Shown in pieces: positions 6,981-15,940 of a stretch of DNA of 22,778 nucleotides. A model generated the notes under the pieces. That model worked only from the letters and a program-made list of their open reading frames with translations, was not told where the DNA came from and did not search any database. Numbering within the stretch: the first letter of the stretch is position 1; each line of letters begins with the position of its first letter. The position numbers and the translations under genes are program-made. Location: positions 1 to 22,778 of the forward strand of contig URMS01000034.1 in assembly GCA_900548975.1 (NCBI GenBank). Direction: 5' to 3'. This DNA is from an uncultured Porphyromonadaceae bacterium (GTDB taxonomy: Bacteria > Bacteroidota > Bacteroidia > Bacteroidales > Muribaculaceae).

Positions 6981-7122
6981 TACATTATTCCCGTAATTAT
7001 TTCTATTTTCACAAAAAAAATTCAAATTTTCGTTAGCATATATTTCGACTGAAGCATCTTTATTTCAGAGAGGGATTCCCTCCCCTGCAACTGTTAACCT
7101 GTAATTTTCATAAATCATTATC

Positions 7123-7917
7123 ATGACTCCGGCAAGAACTATTTTCCTGATATTAACAGCATGTGCGGCATTCGCCGCCGGCGCTCAGACCAAAATCGTG
7201 GCACACCGCGGTTTCTGGAACACCGACAACTCCGCCCAGAACACTCTGGCATCCTTCGCCAAAGCTGACTCGATAGGCGTTTTCGGCTCAGAAATCGATG
7301 TATGGCTCACCACCGACGATCATCTTGTGGTCAACCACGATAAAGTGTACGAAGGTCTGTTTATGGAAACTGCGCCGTTCGAACAGATACGCAGCCTCCG
7401 TCTGCCCAATGGCGAGAAAATACCCACTCTCGACGAATATCTTGCCGAAGTGCGCCGCCATCCCGACACTCAGCTTGTCCTGGAGATGAAATCGCTCACT
7501 GACATCAACCGCGAGGACGTGGCCTGCCATAAAATCGCCGAATTGCTCAAAAAGCACGGTGTACTTGGCCGTACCGACATAATAGTATTCTCGCTCAACG
7601 CGGCAATGACTTTCCGCAAAATCTTCCCTGCCGGAGTAAAAATCTATTATCTCGACGGTGATCTTACGCCCAAAAAACTTAAAAAACTCGGTCTCGACGG
7701 ACTCGACTATTCCGTAAAAGTAATGAAAAAACATCCGGAATGGGTTGCCGAGGCGCATCGCAACGGACTGGAGGTGAACGTATGGACCGTCAACACCCCG
7801 GAAGATATGAAATATTTCATCGATCTCGGAGTAGACTATATCACCACCGACCATCCTGACACAGCTCTCCAAATAATCAAAGAGTATAAACCTTCCAAAA
7901 AGACCAAAAAACAATAA
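7123..7917 (+). CDS. Glycerophosphodiester phosphodiesterase (first copy)
   Basis: 264 residues with a signal peptide ending near residue 21 (AAGAQ), so periplasmic or exported. The GDPD TIM-barrel signatures are present: HRG (28-30), Glu57 and Asp59 in SEIDV, His72 in NHD, and Glu121 in VLEMK, which fit the two catalytic histidines and the metal ligands of the family. The usual PEN segment after HRG reads AQN here. The reaction is hydrolysis of glycerophosphodiesters to glycerol 3-phosphate plus an alcohol; related enzymes such as GlpQ also trim polyglycerol phosphate. A lysine-rich tail (KPSKKTKKQ) ends the protein. It opens the rightward cluster, 60 bases before the metallophosphoesterase gene, and is divergent from the sulfatase. 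A second, clearly different GDPD lies at 18288-19181. Confidence 0.92.
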   Translation: MTPARTIFLILTACAAFAAGAQTKIVAHRGFWNTDNSAQNTLASFAKADSIGVFGSEIDVWLTTDDHLVVNHDKVYEGLFMETAPFEQIRSLRLPNGEKIPTLDEYLAEVRRHPDTQLVLEMKSLTDINREDVACHKIAELLKKHGVLGRTDIIVFSLNAAMTFRKIFPAGVKIYYLDGDLTPKKLKKLGLDGLDYSVKVMKKHPEWVAEAHRNGLEVNVWTVNTPEDMKYFIDLGVDYITTDHPDTALQIIKEYKPSKKTKKQ

Positions 7918-7977
7918 AAGCTTCATAGATGTGATTGGAAAACGTGATGTGAGACTTTTATTCCCTTCCTTTCTAAG

Positions 7978-9708
7978 ATGGATTGTTTAGGTTGTTCGTT
8001 CTGTCGCGTCGTGGCCCTCGTTTTCGTTATGGCCAGCTTCGATTCGTGCTCGCCCGAGAGTAATCCTCTGCAGCCCGAGCCGCCGGCACCTGTGGTGCCC
8101 GACGAACCGGAAAATCCCGGCCAGGGAGAGAGTCCCGCGCCCGCAGCCACGCTCACAGGCCGGATACTCTCGACCGACGGAACGCCTTTGGTCAATGTCG
8201 TAGTTTCCGACGGTGTCGAGGTCGTGACCACCGACGCCGACGGCAACTACAGCATTGAATCGGCCAAAGCCACCGGATGCGTGTTCGTGTCGGTGCCGTC
8301 GGGCTATGAGGCTCCGTGCCGCGGCAATCTACCTCAGTTCTTCGCCACCCTTACCGCGGCGCCCGATGTGGCCGAGACGCACGATTTCGTACTACGGCCC
8401 GTCGCCCAGAGGCAATATACCATGATAATGCAGGCCGACCAGCACCTGGCGCGGCGTACCGATGACCTTGCACAGTTCACAGGCACAGCTGCGCCCGACA
8501 TGAATGCCGCCATCGACAGTCTGCGCTCCCTGGGGCGCCGGGTCTACTCGCTGTCGCTTGGCGATGCCGGTTGGGAACAGTTCTGGACGGCCAACAATTT
8601 CGGCCTTACCGACGCTGTCGACATGCTTGGCCGCATCGACTGCCCAATCTTCTATACCATCGGAAATCACGACAATTCGCCCTATATACCCGATGACTGG
8701 CTTTCATCGGCCATCTTCCGCGAAAACATTGCGCCCGACTATTATTCATTCAATATCGGAGAGGTGCATTATGTAGTACTCGACAATGTGGTGTACAATA
8801 ATATAGGCGCTACCGAAACTACTATGGGCGACCGCAGCTACGAGCGTCGCCTTACCGACGCCCAGCTCGAATGGCTTGCGCGGGATCTTGCCACGGTACC
8901 GCACGGCACGCCGCTGGTGGTATGCGCCCATGTGCCCTTCTATTCCGATCCGGTCATTATCGACGGAACACAGGTGTCGCACCGCAATATGCTCGGCATG
9001 GACCGTCTCGAAGATATCCTCGCTCCATATGCCGATGTTACTCTCTTCAGCGGCCACTATCACCGCAATTATACAGCAGAGTCGCCTTTCCGGCGCGGCC
9101 TCACCGAGCACTGCGTGGCATCGGTGTGCGGTTCGCTGTGGTGGACGGCACGCTCCGGCTACACGAAAAAACATCTCTGCACCGACGGTACCCCGGGAGG
9201 TTACGGACTTCTCGATGTCGACGGCAGCCACATGGCCTACCGCTACAAAGGCATCGGCCTGCCCGTCGACAGCCAGTTTATAGTCTACGACCTCAACACG
9301 ACCAATATCGACGAGGCAACCGTCACCAACACTTCGATGAAAAAATACGTCAGCGAGTACGCGGGCGCATACTACCGCCCCGCGCCCACCGACGATATAC
9401 TTGTGAATGTCTACAACTACGGCCCCGGGTGGACAATAAGCGTCCGCGAAGAGGGCCGGGAGATGCCGGTGACACGCGTACGCACAAAAGACCCCCTGCA
9501 TATTCTGGCATATGAGTGCCAGCGTCTTAGTCACGGAGCCAAACCGACTACGACATCGACATTCATCACACAGGAATCATCGCACTTTTTCCGGGCCCAC
9601 GCCGGTTCGGCCACCTCGACAATAACCGTAGAAGTAACCGATCCGCAGGGCCGGCGCTACACACAGACCGTGCGGCGCCCCAAGGCTTTTACAATAAACA
9701 TGCAATGA
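7978..9708 (+). CDS. Calcineurin-like phosphoesterase lipoprotein with MetallophosN and MetallophosC domains
   Basis: 576 residues. A hydrophobic N-terminus runs to an SFDSC sequence with Cys24 as the probable lipid attachment site, then a proline-rich linker (27-56). A carboxypeptidase-regulatory-like N domain follows (about 57-140), then the catalytic core (about 145-370) and a C-terminal beta domain (about 400-576). The metallophosphoesterase motifs are complete: DQH (154-156), GD (195-196), GNHD (229-232), His318 in CAHVP, and GHYH (359-362). Family members hydrolyse phosphomonoesters or diesters with a two-metal centre; this architecture is common in Bacteroidota and its substrate is unsettled. 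No strong ribosome binding site precedes the ATG at 7978, and the n-region has few positive charges, so the start is slightly uncertain. The stop overlaps the FecR start as ATGA, which suggests translational coupling to the regulator and receptor. Confidence 0.88.
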   Translation: MDCLGCSFCRVVALVFVMASFDSCSPESNPLQPEPPAPVVPDEPENPGQGESPAPAATLTGRILSTDGTPLVNVVVSDGVEVVTTDADGNYSIESAKATGCVFVSVPSGYEAPCRGNLPQFFATLTAAPDVAETHDFVLRPVAQRQYTMIMQADQHLARRTDDLAQFTGTAAPDMNAAIDSLRSLGRRVYSLSLGDAGWEQFWTANNFGLTDAVDMLGRIDCPIFYTIGNHDNSPYIPDDWLSSAIFRENIAPDYYSFNIGEVHYVVLDNVVYNNIGATETTMGDRSYERRLTDAQLEWLARDLATVPHGTPLVVCAHVPFYSDPVIIDGTQVSHRNMLGMDRLEDILAPYADVTLFSGHYHRNYTAESPFRRGLTEHCVASVCGSLWWTARSGYTKKHLCTDGTPGGYGLLDVDGSHMAYRYKGIGLPVDSQFIVYDLNTTNIDEATVTNTSMKKYVSEYAGAYYRPAPTDDILVNVYNYGPGWTISVREEGREMPVTRVRTKDPLHILAYECQRLSHGAKPTTTSTFITQESSHFFRAHAGSATSTITVEVTDPQGRRYTQTVRRPKAFTINMQ

Positions 9709-10745
9709 AACACACCTCCGACAACGAATATTACCGGATTATTAGCTATATCTACGAGCATCCCGACCTGCCCGACGATGTCCGCGCAGACATAGACAGC
9801 TGGATGCTGCGTCATGAAAACAACAGCGCCGCCCGGGCTGCCATGCAGACACTGTGGGACGCGAACTTCGGACGCAGCGGCAGAAGTGTCGACAGCGCCG
9901 ATCTGCTTTCGTTCATGGCTGCACTGAACCGCAAGACGGGCGCCGGCACCACGCGCACGCAAAAGCGCCGCCGCGGTTTCCTCCGCTACGCGGCCGCCGC
10001 GGCAGTGGCCCTGGTATCGTCGGTCCTTATTTTCCTTGCCGGTACGACCATGGCCACCGAGACCACAAGCCTCGCCACCACCGACGGCACCGTAGGGCGC
10101 TATACCCTCCCCGACGGCTCCAAGGTGATCCTCAACTCCAACAGCCGCCTCACCTATACCACCGGCGGCCTGTCGGGGGGCTTCAAACGCAACGTGAAAC
10201 TCGACGGCGAGGCCTATTTCGACATCGTGCGCGACGTCGAGCATCCTTTTACCGTAGATGTCGCCGACGCCACGGTACAGGTGCTGGGGACCTCCTTCGA
10301 CGTCAGGGCCTATGCCACTTCCCATACCACCGAAGTCGTGCTTCTGAAAGGCAAAGTGGCCGTGACACCCGGCCGTGCCGGCGACAAAAACCGCGCCGTT
10401 ACACTTGCACCCGGCGACATGCTCACCATCGACCGCACCGACGGCCAATGCACGCTCGAAACAGTCGAGGCCATCGATTACTGCCAGTGGCACACACCAC
10501 GGATAAAACTCGAAAACAAGTCGCTCGGCTCCGTGCTGGTGAACATCGGGCGCCGCTACTGTCTTGAGCTTGACCTCGACCCGGATCTCGATCTCGACCG
10601 TCGGCTCACCCTCACTCTCACCGCGGCCGATGACATAGACCAGACCATGTCGGTCGTTGCAAGAATAGCCCGGATCGACTATTCCGTGGCCGGCTCAACT
10701 CTGAAAATAAAACCTAATACCAACCATATCACAAAACAACAATGA
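9705..10745 (+). CDS. FecR-family anti-sigma factor
   Basis: 346 residues. A cytoplasmic N-terminal segment (about 1-88) would hold the sigma factor. A basic KRRR patch and one transmembrane helix (about 92-114) follow. The periplasmic FecR domain (about 120-245) contains LPDGSKVILNSNSRL and a GTSFDVRAY-type segment, and the C-terminal domain (about 265-335, DUF4974-like) contains the short acidic-hydrophobic run DLDPDLDLDRRLTLTLT. In this family the periplasmic part senses the STN domain of a TonB-dependent receptor and releases an ECF sigma factor. The gene overlaps its neighbours by ATGA at both ends, and the next gene is a SusC with STN domain, the expected partner. The place just upstream usually taken by the sigma gene is occupied by a phosphoesterase; the only sigma gene seen is at 22043-22618. 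Confidence 0.93.
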   Translation: MKHTSDNEYYRIISYIYEHPDLPDDVRADIDSWMLRHENNSAARAAMQTLWDANFGRSGRSVDSADLLSFMAALNRKTGAGTTRTQKRRRGFLRYAAAAAVALVSSVLIFLAGTTMATETTSLATTDGTVGRYTLPDGSKVILNSNSRLTYTTGGLSGGFKRNVKLDGEAYFDIVRDVEHPFTVDVADATVQVLGTSFDVRAYATSHTTEVVLLKGKVAVTPGRAGDKNRAVTLAPGDMLTIDRTDGQCTLETVEAIDYCQWHTPRIKLENKSLGSVLVNIGRRYCLELDLDPDLDLDRRLTLTLTAADDIDQTMSVVARIARIDYSVAGSTLKIKPNTNHITKQQ

Positions 10746-13700
10746 ACCGACAACAACCGTGTTTCCGACGTCGGCTCGCACTTGGAGCCGTCGCCATGTT
10801 CATGGGAGTCACAGCGGCATTCGGACAGACCGAACCGGTGACACTCGACGTGACGGACATGCCCGTGCGCGACCTTCTCGACATGATCGAGAAGAAAAGC
10901 ACCTACACATTTGCTTATTCCGACACCGACCTGCCGCTCAGCCGCAAAGTCTCCATCCGCGCCGTAGACCGCCCCATAGGCGAAGTGCTGCGGCAGGTGC
11001 TTCCCGGCACATCGATACATGTGGAGGAGCGGAAGATAATACTCTCGCAGGCGAGTAAAAGCTCCGGCAAAAAAGAGACGCCGGCCGGCAACACCTGGCA
11101 ACTCTCCGGCACCGTCACGGACGAAAACGGAGAACCACTCATCGGAGCCTCGGTAGTGGCGCGCGGCAGCAAGACAGGCGCGGCAACCGACCTCGACGGC
11201 CGCTTCACGCTGCCCGTCCGCGGCAAGAACCCCACAATAACCGTGAGCTACGTCGGCTACAAGACGGTCGAAGTGAAAGCCGAGCAGGGCAAAAACCTTT
11301 CGGTGTCCCTCAAACCTTCGGCCGAAATGCTCGGCGACGTCGTGGTGACAGCCCTCGGCATCACCCGCGAACAGAAATCAATAGGCTATGCCGTGACCAA
11401 GGTGAACTCCGAAGAACTCACCAACTCCGTGTCGGGCAACTGGCTTAATGCTCTCGACGGAAAAGTTGCCGGTATGAGCGCCACAGGTGCCGGAACAGGT
11501 CCCAACGGCTCCATGCGCGTGGTGCTCCGTGGCGACCAGTCGCTCAACTACGGCTCCAACGAAGCTCTTTTTGTGGTCGACGGCGTGCCTATCAACACCG
11601 GCGACCCCGGCACAGGCTCGGGCGGCGGCTACAGCAACTCCGACGCTCCTGTCGATTTCGGTAACGGCGCTTCCGAAATCAATCCCGAAGATATCGAAAG
11701 CGTGTCGGTGCTGAAAGGCCCGGCCGCAACCGCGCTCTACGGCTCGCGCGCCGCCAACGGCGCCATCGTCATAACCACCAAAAGCGGCCGCGACACCAAA
11801 GGCGTAGGCGTGACACTGAATTCATCGGTAACATTCGAGAGGGCCGGTTATTTTCCCGATTTCCAGAAGGAATACGGTCCGGGCAACGACAACGGCTTCC
11901 TCGAATTCGCGTGCTGGAATTTCTCGGGCGATCATCCCGAAGGGTTCGAGCAGACCCGAAATGCCTCGCGCTACTCCTTCGGCGAAAAATACGACGCCAA
12001 CAAACTGCGCAACCAGTTCAACTCGTACAACTGGGAAACCGGCGAATATACCCTGACACCTTTCGTCTACGCCGACGACTGGTACACGGGAATATTCCGC
12101 ACCGGCGCCACATTCAAGAACAACGTGACAATATCGTCGAACAACGGAAAGGGCACAAGCGCGCGACTGTCGGTAACCGACACCCACAACGAATGGATTC
12201 TTCCCAACACGGGCTATTCGAACCAGACGGTGTCGCTGTCGTTCTCGACGAAAATGAACAAGTGGATAAAGCTTAATTCGAAAGTCAACTACCTCCACAA
12301 AAGCTCCGACAACCTGCCAATATCGGGCTACAACAACAATAACCCGCTGTACTACATCCTCTGGGGCACCACCAACAACTCCATGCAGCTCTACAAAGAC
12401 GAGTATTTCAGCGGACGCGCCAACAAAGAAAACTACGAAGGCGGCTGCAAAGACGGCAAAGGTATGGTCAACTCCCTGGGCAACAGCCAGCCCGGCAACC
12501 CGTACCAGCAGCTCTACGAGGCTACCAACTCGATAAACAAGGACCGCGTGTACGGCAATGTGGCCCTCACTATAAGCTTCCCCGTAAAGGGCCTGACACT
12601 CGATCTCCGGGCGGGCACCGACATATCGGTGGATTTCCGCCAACAGAAAAAACCATTCCGCACACCAAGCTACAAATCGGGCTTCTACCGCGAACAGAAC
12701 AACCGCGACATCGAGACCAATATCGACTTCATGCTCCGCTACACCAACAACCGCCTTTTCGACAAGCGGCTCGGCCTTAACGCGGCCTTCGGCGGCAACA
12801 ACATGGAGCGCCGCGTATACCGCAACTCCACCACCCTGTCGAAGCTCGGAGAAGAAGGCGTGTACAACACCACCAACACCCCCACTGGCGAAAACCCGCG
12901 CATCTATAACTGGCGCTCAAAGAAAGTGGTGAACTCGTTCTACGGTTTCGTTAACCTGAGCTGGGACAATACCTACTTCCTCGACATTACGGCCCGCAAT
13001 GACTGGTCGTCGGCACTGAGCCGCCACAACTGGTCGTTCTTCTATCCGTCGGTATCGGGCAGCGTGCTTCTCGACCAGCTGCTTAAGCTCGATGCATCGC
13101 GCTTCAACATGCTCAAACTCCGTGCCTCGTGGGCCAATGTGGGCAACGACACATCGCCCTACACGCTGACCGACGCCTATTCGGCCTCGACCACCTACCC
13201 GGGCTCATATTCGCTGCCCTCCTCCATGTCGAACTACTATATCAAGCCCGAAAACGTGGAGAGCTGGGAAGCAGGCGTGGAGACACGATTCTTCATGAAC
13301 CGCATAGGCCTCGATGTGGCCTACTACGACTCGCGCACCACCAACCAGATAGTAAGTGCCGTCACCGACCCTATCATCGGCTATTCGAGCAAAAAGATCA
13401 ACGCGGGCGAAATCCGCAACCACGGTATAGAAATCGCCCTGCACGGCGTGCCTGTGCAGACACGCGACTTCACATGGTCGGTCGACGTAAACTGGAGCCG
13501 TAACTGGAACAAACTCGTAAGCCTCGAAGACGGCTGGGATCCGCGTGTTCCTTTCCAGCAGGCATCGAATATCGCCGGCAAATATGTGCATTTCTATTCA
13601 TTCGTAGGCGAAGAAATGGGCTATCTCTATGGCCGCGGATACCAGCGTGCGCCCGAAGGCTCTTACTATCTCGACGCCGACGGAAACAAAGTGGACTGCT

Positions 13701-14335
13701 CGGGCATGAAACTGGTCGACGCCACAACCGGCCACCCTATTCTCGACGAATCGGCCGACCGTCGTCTTGGCAAAATCAACCCGACATGGCGCGGAGGTCT
13801 GTCGATGAATTTGAGATATAAGAACGTGTCGATGTCCATGAGCTTCACCGCGCAGATGGGCGGCCATGCCTACTCCATGACTCATGCCATACTGGCCTAT
13901 CAGGGCAAGCTCACCAATTCGCTGCCCGGACGTCAGGACGGTCTGGTGGTTGAAGGCGTCAATGCCATCACCGCACCCGACGGAAGCATCTCCTACCAGC
14001 CCAATACCACTGTCACCGAAACGATAAACAAATACTACAACGGCTATGTATTCCCGCGCGACAATGCCGAAGAGAACATATTCAAAACCGACTTCCTCAA
14101 ATTCAAGGAACTGCGCATAGACTACTCTCTGCCCAAGCGGATATGCCGCAAGACAAAAGTCCTTCAGGCGGCATCGCTGGGCGCCTATGCCACAAACCTC
14201 TTCTGCATAACCTCGTTCCCGCTCTACGACCCTGAGGCCGGCGCAATGGTAGGCACCAACGTGTACAGCGGTCTTGAAGCAGGCGCCATGCCTATGACGC
14301 GTACATACGGCATCAACCTCAAACTCTCATTCTAA
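10742..14335 (+). CDS. SusC/RagA-family TonB-dependent outer-membrane receptor with STN signalling domain
   Basis: 1197 residues. The order is: signal peptide (to about 29, AAFGQ); STN domain (about 32-100), which contacts FecR-type anti-sigma factors; carboxypeptidase-like beta domain (about 118-192, SGTVTDENGEPLIGASV); TonB-box/linker region VVVTALGITREQKSIGY (200-216); plug domain (about 215-350) with VDGVPI, ALYGSRAANGAIVITTKSG; then the 22-stranded barrel to a C-terminal aromatic (NLKLSF). It imports substrate across the outer membrane using TonB energy, with SusD as lid. The STN domain makes it a transducer as well as a transporter. The start overlaps the FecR stop by ATGA, and SusD begins 15 bases after its stop. 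The long barrel is typical for SusC proteins. The transported substrate is not evident from sequence. Confidence 0.96.
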   Translation: MNRQQPCFRRRLALGAVAMFMGVTAAFGQTEPVTLDVTDMPVRDLLDMIEKKSTYTFAYSDTDLPLSRKVSIRAVDRPIGEVLRQVLPGTSIHVEERKIILSQASKSSGKKETPAGNTWQLSGTVTDENGEPLIGASVVARGSKTGAATDLDGRFTLPVRGKNPTITVSYVGYKTVEVKAEQGKNLSVSLKPSAEMLGDVVVTALGITREQKSIGYAVTKVNSEELTNSVSGNWLNALDGKVAGMSATGAGTGPNGSMRVVLRGDQSLNYGSNEALFVVDGVPINTGDPGTGSGGGYSNSDAPVDFGNGASEINPEDIESVSVLKGPAATALYGSRAANGAIVITTKSGRDTKGVGVTLNSSVTFERAGYFPDFQKEYGPGNDNGFLEFACWNFSGDHPEGFEQTRNASRYSFGEKYDANKLRNQFNSYNWETGEYTLTPFVYADDWYTGIFRTGATFKNNVTISSNNGKGTSARLSVTDTHNEWILPNTGYSNQTVSLSFSTKMNKWIKLNSKVNYLHKSSDNLPISGYNNNNPLYYILWGTTNNSMQLYKDEYFSGRANKENYEGGCKDGKGMVNSLGNSQPGNPYQQLYEATNSINKDRVYGNVALTISFPVKGLTLDLRAGTDISVDFRQQKKPFRTPSYKSGFYREQNNRDIETNIDFMLRYTNNRLFDKRLGLNAAFGGNNMERRVYRNSTTLSKLGEEGVYNTTNTPTGENPRIYNWRSKKVVNSFYGFVNLSWDNTYFLDITARNDWSSALSRHNWSFFYPSVSGSVLLDQLLKLDASRFNMLKLRASWANVGNDTSPYTLTDAYSASTTYPGSYSLPSSMSNYYIKPENVESWEAGVETRFFMNRIGLDVAYYDSRTTNQIVSAVTDPIIGYSSKKINAGEIRNHGIEIALHGVPVQTRDFTWSVDVNWSRNWNKLVSLEDGWDPRVPFQQASNIAGKYVHFYSFVGEEMGYLYGRGYQRAPEGSYYLDADGNKVDCSGMKLVDATTGHPILDESADRRLGKINPTWRGGLSMNLRYKNVSMSMSFTAQMGGHAYSMTHAILAYQGKLTNSLPGRQDGLVVEGVNAITAPDGSISYQPNTTVTETINKYYNGYVFPRDNAEENIFKTDFLKFKELRIDYSLPKRICRKTKVLQAASLGAYATNLFCITSFPLYDPEAGAMVGTNVYSGLEAGAMPMTRTYGINLKLSF

Positions 14336-14350
14336 TACCGTTCTCCATCC

Positions 14351-15931
14351 ATGAACAAGATATCAAAGATATATACAGGTCTTATTGCAGCGATGATAGC
14401 GCTCGCCGGAATGTGTTCGTGCACCGACGATTTCGAGAAGACCAATACCGACCCCAACAAGATGAATGTCGGCGAACTCAAGCCTTACGGCATGTTCGAG
14501 AATCTATTCTATGGCACAGCCCGACAGCAGTGCTATTACAGCTACTACTGGTCGGACGAACTGGTGCAGTTCACCGCCTGCACTACCCTGACCGCGCAGG
14601 AGCGTCACCGCTATAAGATAGTCGACAACGACTGGATAAACCTATGGTCGAACTATGCCACCAAGGCCGCCAATGCGGTGCATATGTACGACCTCGCCGA
14701 GAAGTGGGACGACGATGCATGCCGCGCGGTAGCTCTGACTCTGAAAGTATACCTGATGTCGAATCTCACCGACCTCTTCGGCGACATTCCCTATGCCGAG
14801 GCGTTCCGCGGCTCCGAAGGCATCGACAAACCGCGCTTCGACACCCAGGCCGATGTATACCGCCAGATGTTCTCCGAACTCGAGGAAGCCAACGACATCT
14901 ATGCCCTGAAGCCGGAATTCGAATCGCCGACGATGGATATAATGTACGGCGGCGACATGTCGCTGTGGCGAAAATTCAACAATTCGCTTTATCTGCGCCT
15001 GCTCTGCCGCGTATGCGGCCGCAGCGAGATGAATGTCGGAGAAAAGATGAAGGAAATAATCGCGGATGCAAAAAAATATCCCGTATTTACCACCAACTCC
15101 GAAAGCGCCACAATACGCAATACCGGCGTCGACCCCTACTACAACCGTTTCCGTCCGGTGGAAATCGATGTCAATTCGTTCTCTAAGAACGCCTATCTGG
15201 TCACCGAACAGTTCCTCAAAATGACCATACACACCGACGAGAAGAGCTCGGAAATCGATCCGCGTCTTACCACCTGGTGCATAAAACGCAGCGAGGCCGA
15301 CGGATGGTCGGGTACCCAGGCAGGATGTACACCCGAAGAATCGGGTATCGTAAGCGAGGGTGCTGCCTATCTCAACTACGACGTACTCGTGCGCGACGAC
15401 GCGCATCATTTCCTTATGGATTACTCCGAAGTGCTCTTCATACTTGCCGAAGCGGCTCACAAGGGCCTTATCGATGGCGGCGACGCAGCCGCCCGGTCGT
15501 ACTACGAAAGCGCCGTGAGAGCCTCCTGCGAGAAATGGGCCCAGTACGAGGTATACTCGAAGCGCAAGGCCCCTCTGACCGCGGAGAACATCGACAAATT
15601 TATCAACGGAAAACTTGCCGGCTGGGATAGCAACGACAACAAGGACCAGCTCATAGCCGAGCAGAAGTTCCTGTCGCTCTTCTGGGTGGGCATGGAAGCC
15701 TACCACGAACTGCGCCGCACATCGTACCCGCGCCTGACCATCGGCCCCGGCACGAGCTACAATAAGTTCCAGCTGCCGCAGCGCATGGCCTACCCCACCC
15801 CCACAACCGGCCCGAATCCCGACGGTGTTGCCGAAGCCATTGCCCGACAGGGTGACAACGACATGATAACACCGGTATGGTGGAGCTACAAGGCCATCCA
15901 CGGTGTATTCCCTACCGCCAACGCTCAATAA
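14351..15931 (+). CDS. SusD/RagB-family outer-membrane lipoprotein (SusD-like_2 type)
   Basis: 526 residues. A lipoprotein signal ends in GMCSC with Cys24 as lipid anchor, followed by TDDFEKTNTDPNK, a typical SusD-like opening. Helical TPR-like segments follow; TDLFGDIPYAEAF (about 138-150), DYSEVLFILAEA and the late LFWVGMEAYHELRRTSYPR segment are characteristic of the SusD-like_2 branch (PF12771). The protein caps the SusC barrel at the cell surface and helps capture ligand. This branch is not tied to one class of glycan, so it does not by itself prove a carbohydrate substrate. Spacing to SusC (15 bases) and to the next lipoprotein (9 bases) indicates one transcript. Confidence 0.95.
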   Translation: MNKISKIYTGLIAAMIALAGMCSCTDDFEKTNTDPNKMNVGELKPYGMFENLFYGTARQQCYYSYYWSDELVQFTACTTLTAQERHRYKIVDNDWINLWSNYATKAANAVHMYDLAEKWDDDACRAVALTLKVYLMSNLTDLFGDIPYAEAFRGSEGIDKPRFDTQADVYRQMFSELEEANDIYALKPEFESPTMDIMYGGDMSLWRKFNNSLYLRLLCRVCGRSEMNVGEKMKEIIADAKKYPVFTTNSESATIRNTGVDPYYNRFRPVEIDVNSFSKNAYLVTEQFLKMTIHTDEKSSEIDPRLTTWCIKRSEADGWSGTQAGCTPEESGIVSEGAAYLNYDVLVRDDAHHFLMDYSEVLFILAEAAHKGLIDGGDAAARSYYESAVRASCEKWAQYEVYSKRKAPLTAENIDKFINGKLAGWDSNDNKDQLIAEQKFLSLFWVGMEAYHELRRTSYPRLTIGPGTSYNKFQLPQRMAYPTPTTGPNPDGVAEAIARQGDNDMITPVWWSYKAIHGVFPTANAQ

Positions 15932-15940
15932 CCACCCGAC

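Noticed and set aside
6912..7025. N-terminal extension of the sulfatase
   Set aside because: The extra 38 residues are polar and AT-rich, cross the predicted -7 box at 6973-6980 and would hide the signal peptide that starts at 6911.
7070..7082. GAGGGATTCCCTC palindrome before the first GDPD and a similar GAGGGGATTCCTC at 22012 after the glycosidase, as paired cluster-boundary elements
   Set aside because: The resemblance is short, the second overlaps a stop codon, and no longer match extends around them, so chance is likely.
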